The notes below the pieces were generated by a model that saw nothing but the letters and a program-made list of their open reading frames with translations, was not told the origin of the DNA and ran no database searches. Both the position numbers and the translations under genes were made by a program. Positions 37,063-37,369 of a DNA stretch of 37,369 nt are shown here, piece after piece. Numbering within the stretch: position 1 is the first letter of the stretch; the number at the start of each line of letters is the position of its first letter. The DNA comes from a virus. The stretch spans positions 1 through 37,369 of the IMG/VR virus record IMGVR_UViG_3300021963_000326. The stretch is one strand, 5' to 3'.

Positions 37063-37369
37063 ATGGCACTTCCCTCAGTTGGTGGCGGCTATCAGTTCAC
37101 TGATGGCAATACGAATGAACTGGAAATTGACACCCAAGCAGCGCCGCAAACGGCAACGTCCACGGCAACCTTGACCACCACGCAAGTTTTGGGTGGTCTG
37201 TTGGTAGTAGATCCAACGACTACAGCTTCAAGTCTTACCATGCCTACGGCAACCGCAATCGACGCAGTAATGACCAACATGAAAACCAACAGCACGTTTC
37301 GGCTGACGGTTGTCAACATTGGCACTAGCACCGGAGTGGTTACGATGGTGGTTGGCACCGGCATTACTG
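37063..37369 (+). CDS. Small virion-type protein, N-terminal part (continues at base 1-277)
   Basis: ATG 37063 follows a strong TTAGGAGAAACG ribosome site. The reading frame is open to the window end and joins in frame to 1-277 through the 161-base overlap, giving about 140 residues: MALPSVGGGYQFTDGNTNEL, then AAPQTATSTATLTTTQVLGG and the part described at base 1. It comes straight after coat, the usual place for a decoration or head-stabilising protein. That role is inference. The single base that differs between the two overlap copies is silent. Confidence 0.87.
   Translation, partial: MALPSVGGGYQFTDGNTNELEIDTQAAPQTATSTATLTTTQVLGGLLVVDPTTTASSLTMPTATAIDAVMTNMKTNSTFRLTVVNIGTSTGVVTMVVGTGIT
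37209..37369. repeat. Terminal direct repeat, right copy
   Basis: Same 161 bases as 1-161, with one substitution at 37335. See the left copy for interpretation. Confidence 0.93.

Overview
The window is essentially one complete genome of a short-tailed, double-stranded DNA phage with P22-type head and tail-hub proteins, opened at an arbitrary point. The first 161 bases recur as the last 161 bases (1-161 = 37209-37369) with one synonymous difference, and one gene runs across the join. The unit genome is therefore about 37,208 bp, circular as a map, which fits circularly permuted DNA packaged by a headful terminase or an assembler overlap. I see no integrase, repressor, partition gene, tRNA or rRNA, so nothing points to lysogeny. 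Moderate to high GC and the family mix suggest a phage of a Gram-negative proteobacterium, probably aquatic; this host assignment is inference.

Late rightward block (28476 through the join to 14702): terminase small and large subunits, two small basic proteins, P22-like portal, an unknown AT-richer gene, a DUF5856-like protein, a small structural-type protein, scaffold and coat. Across the join follow a small virion-type protein, gp4-like tail accessory factor, gp10-like tail hub, a fibre-like protein, a pectate-lyase-fold tailspike, a second head-binding-type protein, three DNA-ejection-type proteins, and a lysis cassette with two small membrane proteins, an exported protein and an M15 peptidase endolysin. 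Two HNH homing endonuclease genes sit on the opposite strand inside this block, one between scaffold and coat and one between tail genes.

Leftward block 18280 to 14731: an operon of tightly overlapping genes with a VRR-NUC nuclease, an SNF2-type helicase and many very small proteins. Rightward block 18370-25498: small unknown genes, a DUF2800 Cas4-like nuclease, a possible DNA-binding protein, a family A DNA polymerase with 3'-5' exonuclease, and a primase/helicase. Leftward block 27621 to 25536: a Cys-rich unknown protein, small genes, and a protein resembling the bacterial DNA polymerase III beta sliding clamp.

The leftward block and the late operon diverge from an 850-base non-coding control region (27622-28475). 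It holds a leftward promoter with an operator-like palindrome, a GC palindrome, seven GCCA repeats, a 236-bp array built from two alternating 'words' of 8 and 9 bases with 11 GGATCC sites, four copies of a 12-bp repeat, and a promoter that would start transcription almost on the terminase ATG. This is the best candidate for a replication origin, packaging site or both, and is the least expected part of the window.
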